The notes under the pieces are model-generated. The model saw only the letters and a list, made by a program, of their open reading frames with translations. It was not told the DNA's origin and did no database searches. From Planctobacterium marinum (GTDB taxonomy: Bacteria; Pseudomonadota; Gammaproteobacteria; Enterobacterales; Alteromonadaceae), in contig NZ_AP027272.1 of assembly GCF_036322805.1 (NCBI RefSeq), positions 3,348,001-3,412,000 of the forward strand: 64,000 bases of DNA, given 5' to 3'. The position numbers and the translations under genes are program-made. Every line of letters starts with the position of its first letter. The stretch's first letter is position 1. This document shows, one piece after another, positions 38,309 through 47,771 of the stretch.

Positions 38309-41002
38309 ATGACTATGCAAAAAGAGTACGTAATTGGTATCGATCTGGGCACAACCAATATAGTAGTGAGTTACTGCTCGCTTACCCCAAAAGACTCAGA
38401 TATAAAGCTATTTCACATTCCTCAACTGGTTGCAGCGGGACAAATCGAAGCCCTGCCCATGCTGCCAGCACTGCGCTATCACTACGATCAGGAACTTACT
38501 GATGAAGCAGTAAAACTTCCCTGGGGCAGTGATGACATTTCTAGCCAGCTTCCCAATGCCGTGATTGGGCGTTTCGCCCAAGATTTAGGGAATAAGAACC
38601 CAACGAGGTTGGTGAGCAGTGCCAAAAGCTGGTTGGGCTATCGCGGTGAGTCTAACGCTGAAATTCACTTGCCTGAAAAAGCCCCCGAAGGCACCGATAC
38701 CTGTACACCACTTGAGGCCACTTCCAGCTATCTGGCGCACATTGTCGCCGCCTGGAATCATCATCACCCCAAAGCGCCAATGCAGCAGCAGTCGGTGGTG
38801 ATCACGGTACCGGCGTCATTCGACGATATCGCCAGAGCCCTCACCATTGAAGCCATCAAACGGGTGGGCTTTAAACATTTTACCTTATTGGAAGAACCCC
38901 AGGCTGCCTGCTATTACTGGGTAGCTGAGCATGACACCGACACCCTAAAAGGCCACAAACACCTTATGGTGTGTGATGTTGGTGGCGGTACTACGGATTT
39001 TACCCTAATCAAGATTGGTAAATTCTCGGAAAACAGTAGCGTGCCAGAATTAGAGCGCATTGCCGTAGGCGATCACCTGATGTTGGGTGGTGACAATATG
39101 GATCTCACTTTGGCGGTAAGAGTGCTGCAAAAGCTGGAAGTAGAACCAACACAGCGCAATATGAGCCAACTGCTGGTGCAATGCCAAAGGGCCAAAGAGG
39201 CTTTGTTAAGTGAAGATGCGCCTGAAGAGATGCGCATTCAATTGCAAACCGGAGGCAGCAGCCTTTTTAGTGGCGTAAAAGAAACGCGACTTACTCAAAA
39301 AGAAGTTCAGCAAGCCTTATTAGACGGCTTCTTCCCACTTGTGGCGTCCAACAGTTATCCGAAAACTCGCAAACGCTCTCTCACCGATTTAACCCTGCCC
39401 TATCCGGCAGATGCGGCGATATCTCGTCATATCGCCAGCTTTTTAAATAACGAACAATCGGCGTTAAATCCTGAGCAAGCGGAAACTGATAAGCAGTTTG
39501 TAGTGCCAGATGTCTGGCTGTTAAACGGCGGTCCCTTTTTAAGTACGCAGATTCAGTCTCGACTGCAATCTCTGGTGGAACAATGGAGCGCGGATTCTGC
39601 AATCAGCTGGCTCACCAACCCTGAACCCCAAACAGCCGTGGCTAAGGGCGCTACCCTGTATGGTCGCGCTAAAGAGCAAAATCAGCAGCTGATAAAAAGC
39701 GCCGTGGTGCGCCACTATTTTCTCAAAGCCGTCAGTGAACAAGGCGATCAGGCAATCTGTGTACTACCAAAACACAGTGAACTAAATACCGTGCAGCAGT
39801 TGCAGCAAGTATTTACCTTACGCAAAGGCCAAAAAGTGCAATTCGACATTGCCCACAGCCTCGCCGAACAATCCTACAACTTGGGTGAGACCCTGGCCTG
39901 GCATGAAGGATTACACCAACTCCCCGGACTGGTTACCCAAATCGAAGGGGAAAATGAAGTACAGGTGCAAATTGAATCCAGCTTGGACGAGCTCGGTGTG
40001 CTAAGTGTGGTACTTAAAGAACTCAACAGCGAAACCCGCCACGAACTGGCTTTTAATCTGCGTACCGAGCAGGAAACTGATTTCAATACGCTGCACAACA
40101 ATATCGAAAAAGCCTTTGAGGCGGTTAACAGCTGGTTTGGTCCGGCGGGTAAAAAGCCAGCCAAAGAGCCGCTACGCAAAACCCTGGAAAAACTGCTAGG
40201 TAAGCGAGAAAGCTGGAGTGGTGCTGATGCCCGCTTTATTTTCGATCATTTAATGTCTTTGGCCAGCAGGCGCCGTCGTAGCGAAACCCACGAGCGCACT
40301 TGGTTCAACATTGCGGGCTTTTGTCTGCGCCCGGGCATTGGTTTTGCCGGTGATACACAACGCATCGATTCGGTGTGGTCTTTGTACAGTCAGGGCATTC
40401 AGTTTGTGCAATCGGCGGAGATCTGGGCACAGTGGTGGGCCTTCTGGCGCCGTGCAGCGGCAGGCTTAAGCCAGGAACAGCAGCTTGTACTCTACACAGA
40501 CGCTAACCACGTACTAACTGCCAACAAACGCAAAAAAGGCGGTAAAGTAAAAGTCACCGCCGCCATTGAAGAAAAGATCCGCCTCATCGGCAGCTTGGAA
40601 CGCTTGCCTGTGGATATTAAAAAATCCGTGCTGAACAATATTAGTAATCAGCTAAGCGATAAAAAAGTGAATAAAGACATGGCCTGGTGTGCTGCGCGTA
40701 TCATCAATCGCACCATGGTTTATGCCGCCCAAGAGCTGGTGCTGCCTGCCGAAGAGGTTACGCTACTCATTGACAGTGCTTTGGCGCTCGATTGGAAACA
40801 AAACCCTAACCTGGCACTGTTAGCCGTATCCGGCGCCAAACGATGTGGTGACGAGTACGCCGTTGCAGATCAATTGCGAGAGGCAGTAGCAGATAAACTC
40901 TCAGGACAGGCCACTTTACTGGCCTCTCTCAATGGTGAAAAAAGCGCATTACAGGATAAACAGCTCTGGGGGGATGAATTACCCACAGGGTTGGTGTTAT
41001 AG
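38309..41002 (+). CDS. Divergent Hsp70 protein with C-terminal DUF3731 domain
   Basis: 897 residues. The N-terminal actin-like ATPase (about 1-480) has GIDLGTTNIVVSY and CDVGGGTTDFTL. A reduced substrate-binding region follows, then a long helical C-terminal DUF3731 extension from about residue 620 (VNSWFGPAGKKPAKEPLRKTLEK onward, read in part), with WSGADARFIFDHLM and LASRRRRSETHERTW. It shares the IPQLVAAGQIEALP and RLVSSAKSWLG segments with the preceding gene, so the two arose by duplication before gain or loss of DUF3731. It lies 82 bases downstream in the same direction. Confidence 0.92.
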   Translation: MTMQKEYVIGIDLGTTNIVVSYCSLTPKDSDIKLFHIPQLVAAGQIEALPMLPALRYHYDQELTDEAVKLPWGSDDISSQLPNAVIGRFAQDLGNKNPTRLVSSAKSWLGYRGESNAEIHLPEKAPEGTDTCTPLEATSSYLAHIVAAWNHHHPKAPMQQQSVVITVPASFDDIARALTIEAIKRVGFKHFTLLEEPQAACYYWVAEHDTDTLKGHKHLMVCDVGGGTTDFTLIKIGKFSENSSVPELERIAVGDHLMLGGDNMDLTLAVRVLQKLEVEPTQRNMSQLLVQCQRAKEALLSEDAPEEMRIQLQTGGSSLFSGVKETRLTQKEVQQALLDGFFPLVASNSYPKTRKRSLTDLTLPYPADAAISRHIASFLNNEQSALNPEQAETDKQFVVPDVWLLNGGPFLSTQIQSRLQSLVEQWSADSAISWLTNPEPQTAVAKGATLYGRAKEQNQQLIKSAVVRHYFLKAVSEQGDQAICVLPKHSELNTVQQLQQVFTLRKGQKVQFDIAHSLAEQSYNLGETLAWHEGLHQLPGLVTQIEGENEVQVQIESSLDELGVLSVVLKELNSETRHELAFNLRTEQETDFNTLHNNIEKAFEAVNSWFGPAGKKPAKEPLRKTLEKLLGKRESWSGADARFIFDHLMSLASRRRRSETHERTWFNIAGFCLRPGIGFAGDTQRIDSVWSLYSQGIQFVQSAEIWAQWWAFWRRAAAGLSQEQQLVLYTDANHVLTANKRKKGGKVKVTAAIEEKIRLIGSLERLPVDIKKSVLNNISNQLSDKKVNKDMAWCAARIINRTMVYAAQELVLPAEEVTLLIDSALALDWKQNPNLALLAVSGAKRCGDEYAVADQLREAVADKLSGQATLLASLNGEKSALQDKQLWGDELPTGLVL

Positions 41003-41188
41003 GTTTAAGAAAATCGCCCCCAAGTTTACTATCAGGGTATGAGAATATTCAGCAAAACTTCAGCTGCGCAACCGATCTGCCGTTCATTGACAGAGTCGCT
41101 TTATTACCGTAGTTTTGATTCGCTCAGGTGCCCGGTAGTTAAATTGCCCTGACAAGGAAAATTCTGCTCAAATAAAGTCTTTTAAATT

Positions 41189-41584
41189 ATGGATAAGTTA
41201 AAGTCATATAAAAATCTATTGCTGATTTTCTGGTTCATCCTTTTGGTTGTTATCGTGCTTTTCATCGAGGGCTATTCAGGCTGGTTAGCACTTGCTGCCT
41301 GGGTTGCAGCATCGGTTTTGGCTGCAATGTCTTATCGAGATTGGCAGCAAAAGCAAATCCCAAACATCTCCCGTTATTCAGTCCTGGTTCCTGACGAAAA
41401 TGAAATGAAAAGTCCCCTCTCCAATTTACTACTCAAAGCTGTTTCCTTTTACCTGGCCATGGCACTGCCATTACTATTGGCAATGGATTCTCACGAAGTA
41501 ACTTGGTGGATGCATCTATTGTGGCTTAGCATGGCTACTTTTTGCGCATATCTACATAAAAGAAATAGTCATAACTCAGGGTAG
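41189..41584 (+). CDS. Small integral membrane protein of unknown function
   Basis: 131 residues with four hydrophobic segments: LLLIFWFILLVVIVLF, WLALAAWVAASVLAAM, VSFYLAMALPLLLAM and MHLLWLSMATFCAYL, separated by a polar loop (WQQKQIPNISRYS). No family is recognised and no strong ribosome binding site is visible. It stands alone between the chaperone cluster and the converging serine hydrolase gene. Confidence 0.65.
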   Translation: MDKLKSYKNLLLIFWFILLVVIVLFIEGYSGWLALAAWVAASVLAAMSYRDWQQKQIPNISRYSVLVPDENEMKSPLSNLLLKAVSFYLAMALPLLLAMDSHEVTWWMHLLWLSMATFCAYLHKRNSHNSG

Positions 41585-41680
41585 AATAGATAAAGGAGCG
41601 ATTTAACTAAATGCACATTTTAGAGGTTTTCAAATTAAACGATTACTCCGATGAATGCTGAATAAGTGCCGTTCATATGA

Positions 41681-43306
41681 TCACAAAAATTTCTTTACTT
41701 TCAATAGTCGCCACATAACTAAAAGCGACAAAATCAAACCTACCAGCCATGACCACCAACGCTGAACCAATAGCGTCTGCTGTAGGCCTGTGGCTTGTTG
41801 ATTATTTGGGTCTAACTGCAAAGCGATGTCCAGCTTAGCCAGAGCTACAGACACCTGTTCTTTGGCTACCAACAGCTTTGCCAGATTAGTATAAGCAATA
41901 GCTGACTCCGGCGACATCCTAATAACCTTTTCTACCCAGGCTTGTGCTTGTTGCAAATCGCCGCGTTTTGCCGCTGCAGCGGCTTGCAGGTAAAACAAAC
42001 GTGGCGTGTTGATATCGGTCAACTTGCCTTTTTCGTCTAAAACCAGCTCTAGTGGCTCTTTTCTGTCTAATATAAAGAACTTGTTATCTCCTTTGTAAGT
42101 CAGCTCGTAATCCCCTTCGCCATAGTTAATAAAAAGAGTATTGTCTCGTTGTTTTAACCTTACCAACTGACCGTTTTCCAGCGTCAGAGAGGTATCATCC
42201 AATTGATACTGCTGTGGCAGACTGGCAGTTTCCTTTGATGGTTCTGCCAATAACGTTAAATCCGGTTGCGACGCAGCGTCATCTGGCATTGCATCCACGA
42301 CTCTCTCTAGCAACTTTTTAGTGGCTCTGGCGGAAACCGACTTCTCCAGGTAAGAATCGCTGCGTACCACTATCACCAAATCTTGTTTTGGGTATACAGC
42401 CAGTACATGGCTGGATAACCCCCTTGCACTGAAACTGCCCTCTGGTTCAACCCACCACATCAGGCCATATCCCGCAGGATACTTATCCCCCATATTGGTT
42501 TCGCTAATGGCTTGCGTGCTTTGCTCCATCCAGGCCTCAGGCAGAATTTGTTCACCCTGCCAGTTTCCCTTCCGAGCATAGAGCAATCCAACTCTGGCCA
42601 GATCTCGGGAAGACATCCGAAACTGAAAGGCCTGATGTTCAGACGTATCTTTTACGTAAAAACCGTCAAATGGACGATAATCCTGCATTTGCAGAGGCTT
42701 TGCGAGATAACGGTCAAATGCGGAGAAAATCTCTTCTTGTGTCATTTGCTGGAAAAGAGTTCCCGCGACATTGAAATCCCAATTGTTATACCACCAGACC
42801 TGGCCGGGTGGATTGCTCCCCCTTGCTGGCTTCTCCTGTCGCATGGCGAATGTTTCCGCTGCGGCAGGAAGGTACACCCCAGAACGAGAAGCCAGAATGT
42901 CAAACACTGTCGCTGTGCGCTCCTGGTCTGTTAGCCAGGGGGTATCAGTAATATTCAATTCAGCAAGCGTGGCGCGGAAATTAATGTCGTTGGCGTGAAT
43001 ACCAAACAAAGCACTCAACAGGCTCTTCCGGATAGAGTGCACGGGAAACCTACGAGCGTTTTCACCCCAGTCGAGCACCACGGCACCATTTTTCACTACA
43101 AACAAACCGGAAAAGGCGCGTTTTTTATAAAATTTCTCGACTTTCTCCAGTCTGTGAGGGCGCGCTCCAGCCTGCTGTGGAGATTGATACTGTTGCCAAC
43201 GTTCAGCGGGATAGCGATTTGTTGTTTGTGTCTCAGCTAAGGCGCTATTAAAACCAACGCCTGTGAGTACAAACACGCACCATAAGTAACCCTTGACTGA
43301 CCGCAA
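41681..43306 (-). CDS. Exported serine hydrolase (beta-lactamase fold) with TPR repeats and C-terminal anchor
   Basis: 541 residues. Signal peptide ends near SALA (residue 24). The class C beta-lactamase/penicillin-binding-like domain has Ser91-x-x-Lys94 (SIRK) and Tyr173-Asn-Asn175. After about residue 340 there is a short beta domain, then TPR-like helices (LFYLQAAAAAKRGDLQQAQAW, broken here, and SPESAIAYTNLAKLLV), and a final membrane helix with KVKKFL at the end. It is periplasmic and membrane-anchored. Substrate unknown (peptide, ester or peptidoglycan). Confidence 0.88.
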   Translation of the reverse strand: MRSVKGYLWCVFVLTGVGFNSALAETQTTNRYPAERWQQYQSPQQAGARPHRLEKVEKFYKKRAFSGLFVVKNGAVVLDWGENARRFPVHSIRKSLLSALFGIHANDINFRATLAELNITDTPWLTDQERTATVFDILASRSGVYLPAAAETFAMRQEKPARGSNPPGQVWWYNNWDFNVAGTLFQQMTQEEIFSAFDRYLAKPLQMQDYRPFDGFYVKDTSEHQAFQFRMSSRDLARVGLLYARKGNWQGEQILPEAWMEQSTQAISETNMGDKYPAGYGLMWWVEPEGSFSARGLSSHVLAVYPKQDLVIVVRSDSYLEKSVSARATKKLLERVVDAMPDDAASQPDLTLLAEPSKETASLPQQYQLDDTSLTLENGQLVRLKQRDNTLFINYGEGDYELTYKGDNKFFILDRKEPLELVLDEKGKLTDINTPRLFYLQAAAAAKRGDLQQAQAWVEKVIRMSPESAIAYTNLAKLLVAKEQVSVALAKLDIALQLDPNNQQATGLQQTLLVQRWWSWLVGLILSLLVMWRLLKVKKFL

Positions 43307-43648
43307 AATCGCCTATCCTAATCCCTGAATTTACCGAACAATAAAGGCTTATACACGAGTTTCGGAGGCTACCCCCAGAATTCGCGAGCTTTAAATATGC
43401 AACCAGTATTGATGGATTACGACTAATAAGAAACGATAATTTTGTTACTGAATGAAAGCAACGTAACTGTAGAGATAAGCCTGATCGGTTCGGAGTTATG
43501 GAGTCAGGTGCAAAAAGCAAAAATCAGGTAGCGTTATTTTGGGCTTAAGCCGACAACTTAATTACCGACTTAAGCCATTCAGGTTAGGAGCCAACACCAT
43601 CCCACGCCGAAGAAAAAAGGCAAAATGGCAACGTGAAACCTGATTCTA
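43307..43648. other. Intergenic region between serine hydrolase and miniprotein genes
   Basis: About 340 bases. An inverted repeat GGCTTAAG / CTTAAGCC (43541-43548 with 43568-43575) encloses 19 bases. It may be a weak terminator for the miniprotein gene. Nothing else is supportable. Confidence 0.45.
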
Positions 43649-43789
43649 CTAGCCGTAGGTGATGTAATATTTTGCGATTAATGCCACAATTAGCGCAGCA
43701 GCAATGGTTAACCTTATACTACAAGCTTTGAAGTAAGACATTGTGCTTTTATAAGGTGGTTTTGAGTAGTTTGCAGTTACTGTTTTCAT
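43649..43789 (-). CDS. 46-residue membrane miniprotein divergent from MarR
   Basis: Starts MKTVTANYSKPPYKSTMSYF, then a basic patch (KACSIR) and one hydrophobic helix (LTIAAALIVALIAKYY), ending ITYG. A perfect GGAGG ribosome binding site lies seven bases before the ATG at 43789. It is divergent from the MarR gene, and the three MarR-type palindromes sit between the two starts, so it is the obvious regulatory target. No family was recognised. A small-protein regulator or membrane stress protein is an inference. Confidence 0.7.
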   Translation of the reverse strand: MKTVTANYSKPPYKSTMSYFKACSIRLTIAAALIVALIAKYYITYG

Positions 43790-43854
43790 GCTAAACCTCC
43801 TTTAGAAGTAATTTACTGACCAAACGGTCAAGCATTAAACTAACACCAATATAG

Positions 43855-43910
43855 CTTGATATCAAGTTATATTAAGTTTGACATCAAGATACTTTTAGCT
43901 TGATATCAAG
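43855..43910. promoter_or_regulatory. Three evenly spaced MarR-type palindromes
   Basis: CTTGATATCAAG at 43855, TTTGACATCAAG at 43877 and CTTGATATCAAG at 43899. Each start is exactly 22 bases after the previous one, so all lie on one face of the DNA. The last ends eight bases before the MarR ATG at 43918. MarR proteins commonly bind such TTGA-type dyads and repress their own gene and a divergent neighbour. Confidence 0.8.
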
Positions 43911-43917
43911 TTACATC

Positions 43918-44385
43918 ATGGCAAGAAAGATTCAAGGCAAAAAATTGATGGCAGATTCAACGGATACTTTTTCAAAAATTGCAGTACTGCAAAAATTGCT
44001 ATTAAGCAGTAAGATTGCTAATAAACGCATGGATGAAGTGTTTTCAGAAATCGATCTGAAAAAGTCCAGTTTTGAAGTACTCGCAGCCCTACTAAATGCG
44101 GCTCCGGAATATGCCTTAACACCAAACAAATTAATGGAACTGACGCATATCACCTCAGGCTCTATGACCACCAGAATAGATAAACTCAGTAAAAAAGGCT
44201 GGGTAGAGAGGATTTCAAATAGCAGTGACAAGCGCAGTATCAAGGTGGCCTTAACCGATAGTGGTCGCAGTGTTATAGAAAGTGCGGTTGCTAAACACGA
44301 AGAGGCCGTTGATAAACTGCTCGGTAACTTGACGGACAAGGAACAACAGCGCCTGCTTAAGTTGCTATGCAAACTAACCGACTAA
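43918..44385 (+). CDS. MarR family transcriptional regulator
   Basis: 155 residues from the ATG at 43918; the ATG at 43948 (AAGG upstream) is a good alternative, while the TTG at 43900 lies inside the operator. The winged helix-turn-helix has TPNKLMELTHITSGSMTTRIDKL and the wing RISNSSDKRSIKVALTDSGR (both read in part), characteristic of MarR. No OhrR-type redox cysteine is present in the N-terminal region, so a ligand-sensing mechanism is more likely than peroxide oxidation. Confidence 0.9.
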   Translation: MARKIQGKKLMADSTDTFSKIAVLQKLLLSSKIANKRMDEVFSEIDLKKSSFEVLAALLNAAPEYALTPNKLMELTHITSGSMTTRIDKLSKKGWVERISNSSDKRSIKVALTDSGRSVIESAVAKHEEAVDKLLGNLTDKEQQRLLKLLCKLTD

Positions 44386-44447
44386 TTTATTGACAATACG
44401 CCCCAATCCTTTTACTCGAGTACGCCGGATTTCCTTTCAGCACTTTG

Positions 44448-45713
44448 TTACTCGGCCTCTAACTTAAGTGTAATTTCTTTACTCTTTTCAAATTGCTTGA
44501 CGCGTTCGATACTTTGTTCGGTAAACTCATGCCCTTCTGCCAACAACATAATGTGTTCAGGTGTATAAAGGTTAGCTTTTAACTTCATTCCCGGTTGCAA
44601 ATCTGCAGATTTCATTCTTGGCTTATGCTCACCTTCAATCACCGGCTCAGGTAACTGACTAAGAAGCTCAATGAGTTCAGGTTCATACTTTGCTCCCATC
44701 TGTTTTTTCATTTGGCTCAAGGTCTGTTCATGAGTTAGCTCAACATCTTTAATTTTTTTACTGCGATAACCCCAGTAATCCCGCGCGACATGTAATATAC
44801 GCGCTCCCGGAACGATGCTGGTATAAGCTGGCGCATCGCTTTCACCTGCTCCAGACCAAGGTAAAAACTGCTGGGAAAGCATTCGAGCTACCCCCGCCAT
44901 ATACTCTGCGGGTGCCAATATCATGCTGGCTGTCTCTGTCTGACTGTAAAACTCACCTCTTTGCTGATGATTCAACTCGTCAAAGGGCTTGCTGTACAAA
45001 AATGGGTCCAACGAAATCAGTCCGATTTCACACAACAGTCCAGCTAATGTAATTTCTCGTAATTCGGGATCCTTGACCTGGTTCTTCAGTGCCATGCGCC
45101 TGGCCAATGTGCTGACTCTTTTAGCAAACTCGCCGTTTAAATTGGGGTTTATATTGATTAGGTTATAGAGCACTTTCTCCAATGCTTTGTTTTGACCCTG
45201 CATCTTTCTCAGCGCCACCTGAATTTGCCGAGTGCGCAAATTAACCTTTTCTTCCAGCGATTCATTAAGTGTTTTAAGCTGCTTATTTTGAGCAGATATT
45301 TCAGATTTCAAACGCTCATTGGCCTGTTTTAGTCGCACCAATTCAAGGCCCTCATCGATGGCCTCTAACAACATGTCGTTGTCCCACGGTTTTTGCAGGA
45401 AGCGATGAATCTTTCCTTGATTGACGGCATCAATGGTAGATGCCAGATCGGCATAACCAGACAAGATGATGCGGTAGGTATCAGGAAATTTCACTACCAA
45501 CTTGGCGAACAGCTGCGCACCTGTCATCTGTGGCATTTTCATATCTGACACCACCAGATGCACGGTTTGTTGCTGCATGATCTCCAATGCCTCGGCACCT
45601 GAACTGGCAAACACAGATTGATAATCCTTTTTGCGCACAATACGCTTTAGAGAGGACAAGATATTGGCTTCATCATCCACAAACAAAACCACAGGAGTGT
45701 TGTCATTCGTCAT
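44448..45713 (-). CDS. Response regulator with degenerate HD-GYP-like output domain
   Basis: 421 residues. N-terminal receiver domain (about 7-125) with the acidic pair in FVDDE, the phosphoacceptor Asp in VVSDMKMPQMTG and the conserved Lys in FLQKPWDN. A coiled coil (about 130-190) is followed by a domain laid out like HD-GYP proteins (RpfG type), but the metal-binding HD pair is replaced (AGLLCEIGLISLDP) and no HHE or GYP motif remains. It is probably not an active cyclic-di-GMP phosphodiesterase. It lies two bases after the HTH-receiver gene in one operon. Confidence 0.85.
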   Translation of the reverse strand: MTNDNTPVVLFVDDEANILSSLKRIVRKKDYQSVFASSGAEALEIMQQQTVHLVVSDMKMPQMTGAQLFAKLVVKFPDTYRIILSGYADLASTIDAVNQGKIHRFLQKPWDNDMLLEAIDEGLELVRLKQANERLKSEISAQNKQLKTLNESLEEKVNLRTRQIQVALRKMQGQNKALEKVLYNLININPNLNGEFAKRVSTLARRMALKNQVKDPELREITLAGLLCEIGLISLDPFLYSKPFDELNHQQRGEFYSQTETASMILAPAEYMAGVARMLSQQFLPWSGAGESDAPAYTSIVPGARILHVARDYWGYRSKKIKDVELTHEQTLSQMKKQMGAKYEPELIELLSQLPEPVIEGEHKPRMKSADLQPGMKLKANLYTPEHIMLLAEGHEFTEQSIERVKQFEKSKEITLKLEAE

Positions 45714-45715
45714 AA

Positions 45716-46360
45716 TTATCTCCGTATGTTCTGCGTATCTTCCACTAATAAATCGGAAACGGTTTTCAGCAAGTGTTCGTTGTCAAAGGGCTTAGATAAC
45801 GCCTCGTCTGCCCCCAATAACCAGGCTTTACTTAAATCGTCTTTTGGCAAAGCAGAAATCACCAGGATCTTGATATCTTTTAGTGATTCACGCTCTCTGA
45901 TAAAGCTCACCACTTCAAAACCGCTCATGCCCGGCATACTCAAGTCCAGGGTTATCAAAGCTGGTTTGAACAACATCAATTCGGTTCCCGCTTCAAACCC
46001 GCTGTAGGCAACACGCGTCTCATATCCATGGCGGCGCAATAATCGACGAATGGCATCAGCATACGGTTTTTCATCGTCACAAATCAGTATGCGCCGATTA
46101 TCCTCTTCACTATTATCACTAACCGTATTATCCGTTGGCTTGGCTTCTTTTTGCTGTAGCGGCTCTAGCTCTGCCGGTATCGGCATTTGATATTCTTGCA
46201 GGAATTCCATTAAGGATTCAGCAGTTACCCTGTTGTTACCCCGGCCGGGTAACTTATAGGCTTTCAGGCTACCGCGATCGATCCAACGGATTACGGTGCG
46301 CAACGTCACATCACAAAAAGCCGCAATTTCGCCAGTGGAATAAGATTTTTTCATCGTCAT
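45716..46360 (-). CDS. Excisionase-type HTH plus receiver domain response regulator
   Basis: 214 residues from the ATG at 46360, which follows a perfect AGGAGGT; the open frame to 46399 is not used. The order is reversed from typical regulators: an N-terminal MerR/excisionase-like DNA-binding domain (YSTGEIAAFCDVTLRTVIRW, then LPGRGNNRVT), a polar linker, and a C-terminal receiver with ILICDDEK, phosphoacceptor Asp in LITLDLSMPGMSG and Lys in LSKPFDN. No histidine kinase gene is adjacent. It is upstream of the degenerate HD-GYP regulator. Confidence 0.88.
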   Translation of the reverse strand: MTMKKSYSTGEIAAFCDVTLRTVIRWIDRGSLKAYKLPGRGNNRVTAESLMEFLQEYQMPIPAELEPLQQKEAKPTDNTVSDNSEEDNRRILICDDEKPYADAIRRLLRRHGYETRVAYSGFEAGTELMLFKPALITLDLSMPGMSGFEVVSFIRERESLKDIKILVISALPKDDLSKAWLLGADEALSKPFDNEHLLKTVSDLLVEDTQNIRR

Positions 46361-46536
46361 ATCGACCTCCTTTTGCATAAAATTTAAACTTTGATGCAAA
46401 TTAAGTCAATTGAGACTTTAGTATTAGTAGTGACATATGTGACATGATTATCTTGTGAGACATATCACTGATAAGCACAAACTCTCGGAACCGAGCTCAC
46501 TTTTATACAAATCAGGAGGAACAAATAGGGCTGGAG

Positions 46537-46567
46537 AAAGGTGAGGTCGATAATACCTCACCTCTTT
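46537..46567 (-). terminator. Inverted repeat after natB, candidate terminator
   Basis: 9-bp arms AGGTGAGGT (46539-46547) and ACCTCACCT (46555-46563) with a seven-base loop, 11 bases after the natB stop. The T tract on the minus strand is short. Confidence 0.6.
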
Positions 46568-46577
46568 AACATGTAGA

Positions 46578-47771
46578 TTATCTGAATAAGACTTTTTCTT
46601 GTTTGAACCAGTACACACAGAAGGCTAACAACGCACCGGCAATGATTACCGTGGAAGTTAAAATCCCCAACAGGGCGTAATAATCCATAGTGCCTTTTAT
46701 CAACTCTTTGATGGCAAGCGCCACATTAGTCAGTGGTACCCATGCCCAGATACCCTCAAGAGTAATGCCCGGTGCCATAGCCACTACAATAGGTAAGATC
46801 ACCAGCATGATCAGGCTGCCCATGTAACTCTGCGCCTCTTTGTAACTGCGGGCATAGATGGACAAGCTCAATAAGATTGCGGCAAAAATTGAAGCCACAG
46901 GCACCAGCATGACAAACATTAAAATGTAATCAATGATGGCGATTTGGGTCATCATATCCTGAATAAAAGTGATGGCCATGCCCTGCCCGATCATGATACC
47001 CCAGAACGCCATACTAAATATGGTCACCAAGGCTGCGACAATTGCGGCCACTAATACCGTGAAGAACTTGCCCATCACTAATTGTGTTCTGTCCAGTGGT
47101 ACCAGTAATAAGGTTTCCAACGTACCACGCTCTTTTTCCCCGGCGGCCAGATCACTGGCGGGTACCATTGCACCTTGCAAACACAGGATAAAAAGCATGT
47201 AAGGGATCAATCCACCAATTCTCTCACCCCAGTTTTCCCTGGCTTCAGCAATATTCACTTTTTCTAAAACCACGGGCTTTAACAAGGCCAACTGTTTAGA
47301 TTCTGGCACGGATAAGGTATCAAATGCAGCCTGACGTTTGTTTTCATTTAACGTGGCAACATACTCCTCAATACGGGATTCCACCATGTTCAATCCAGCA
47401 TCATTTAGATACAACTTGAGGGTACTTTGACCAGCGTCCAACACGGTGCCATCAGCATTGGCATCCAGTTCAATAACGAAATCCAGAGTTTTGTCTTTTA
47501 TCTGCTGCTTGAAATCCGCTCCGTCGGCCAGCTCTTTAATACTGAAACTCTCATCCTCACTGATTTTGGCCACCAATTCCGGATGATACTGCGCTCCGAT
47601 AACCGCAAAATTCAACACTTTGTTTTGCGCGTCATCCAGCGCTTTGGAAGTAAAATAGCCAATGGCACCGAACATTGCCGGGAACACCAGCATCGGCAGT
47701 GCCACCATAAAAAACAGGGTTTTGCGATCCCGCAGCAGCTCTTTCAGCTCTTTTTGTACCACTAACCACAT
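46578..47771 (-). CDS. natB: ABC transporter permease NatB-like
   Basis: 397 residues. One N-terminal membrane helix (TLFFMVALPMLVFPAMFGAIG), a large extracytoplasmic domain (about 40-170), then five or six C-terminal helices, including the conserved SDLAAGEKERGTLETLLLVP motif of ABC-2 exporters of the NatB type. In Bacillus NatAB exports sodium; here the substrate is unknown. Its ATG overlaps the last base of natA. Confidence 0.9.
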   Translation of the reverse strand: MWLVVQKELKELLRDRKTLFFMVALPMLVFPAMFGAIGYFTSKALDDAQNKVLNFAVIGAQYHPELVAKISEDESFSIKELADGADFKQQIKDKTLDFVIELDANADGTVLDAGQSTLKLYLNDAGLNMVESRIEEYVATLNENKRQAAFDTLSVPESKQLALLKPVVLEKVNIAEARENWGERIGGLIPYMLFILCLQGAMVPASDLAAGEKERGTLETLLLVPLDRTQLVMGKFFTVLVAAIVAALVTIFSMAFWGIMIGQGMAITFIQDMMTQIAIIDYILMFVMLVPVASIFAAILLSLSIYARSYKEAQSYMGSLIMLVILPIVVAMAPGITLEGIWAWVPLTNVALAIKELIKGTMDYYALLGILTSTVIIAGALLAFCVYWFKQEKVLFR

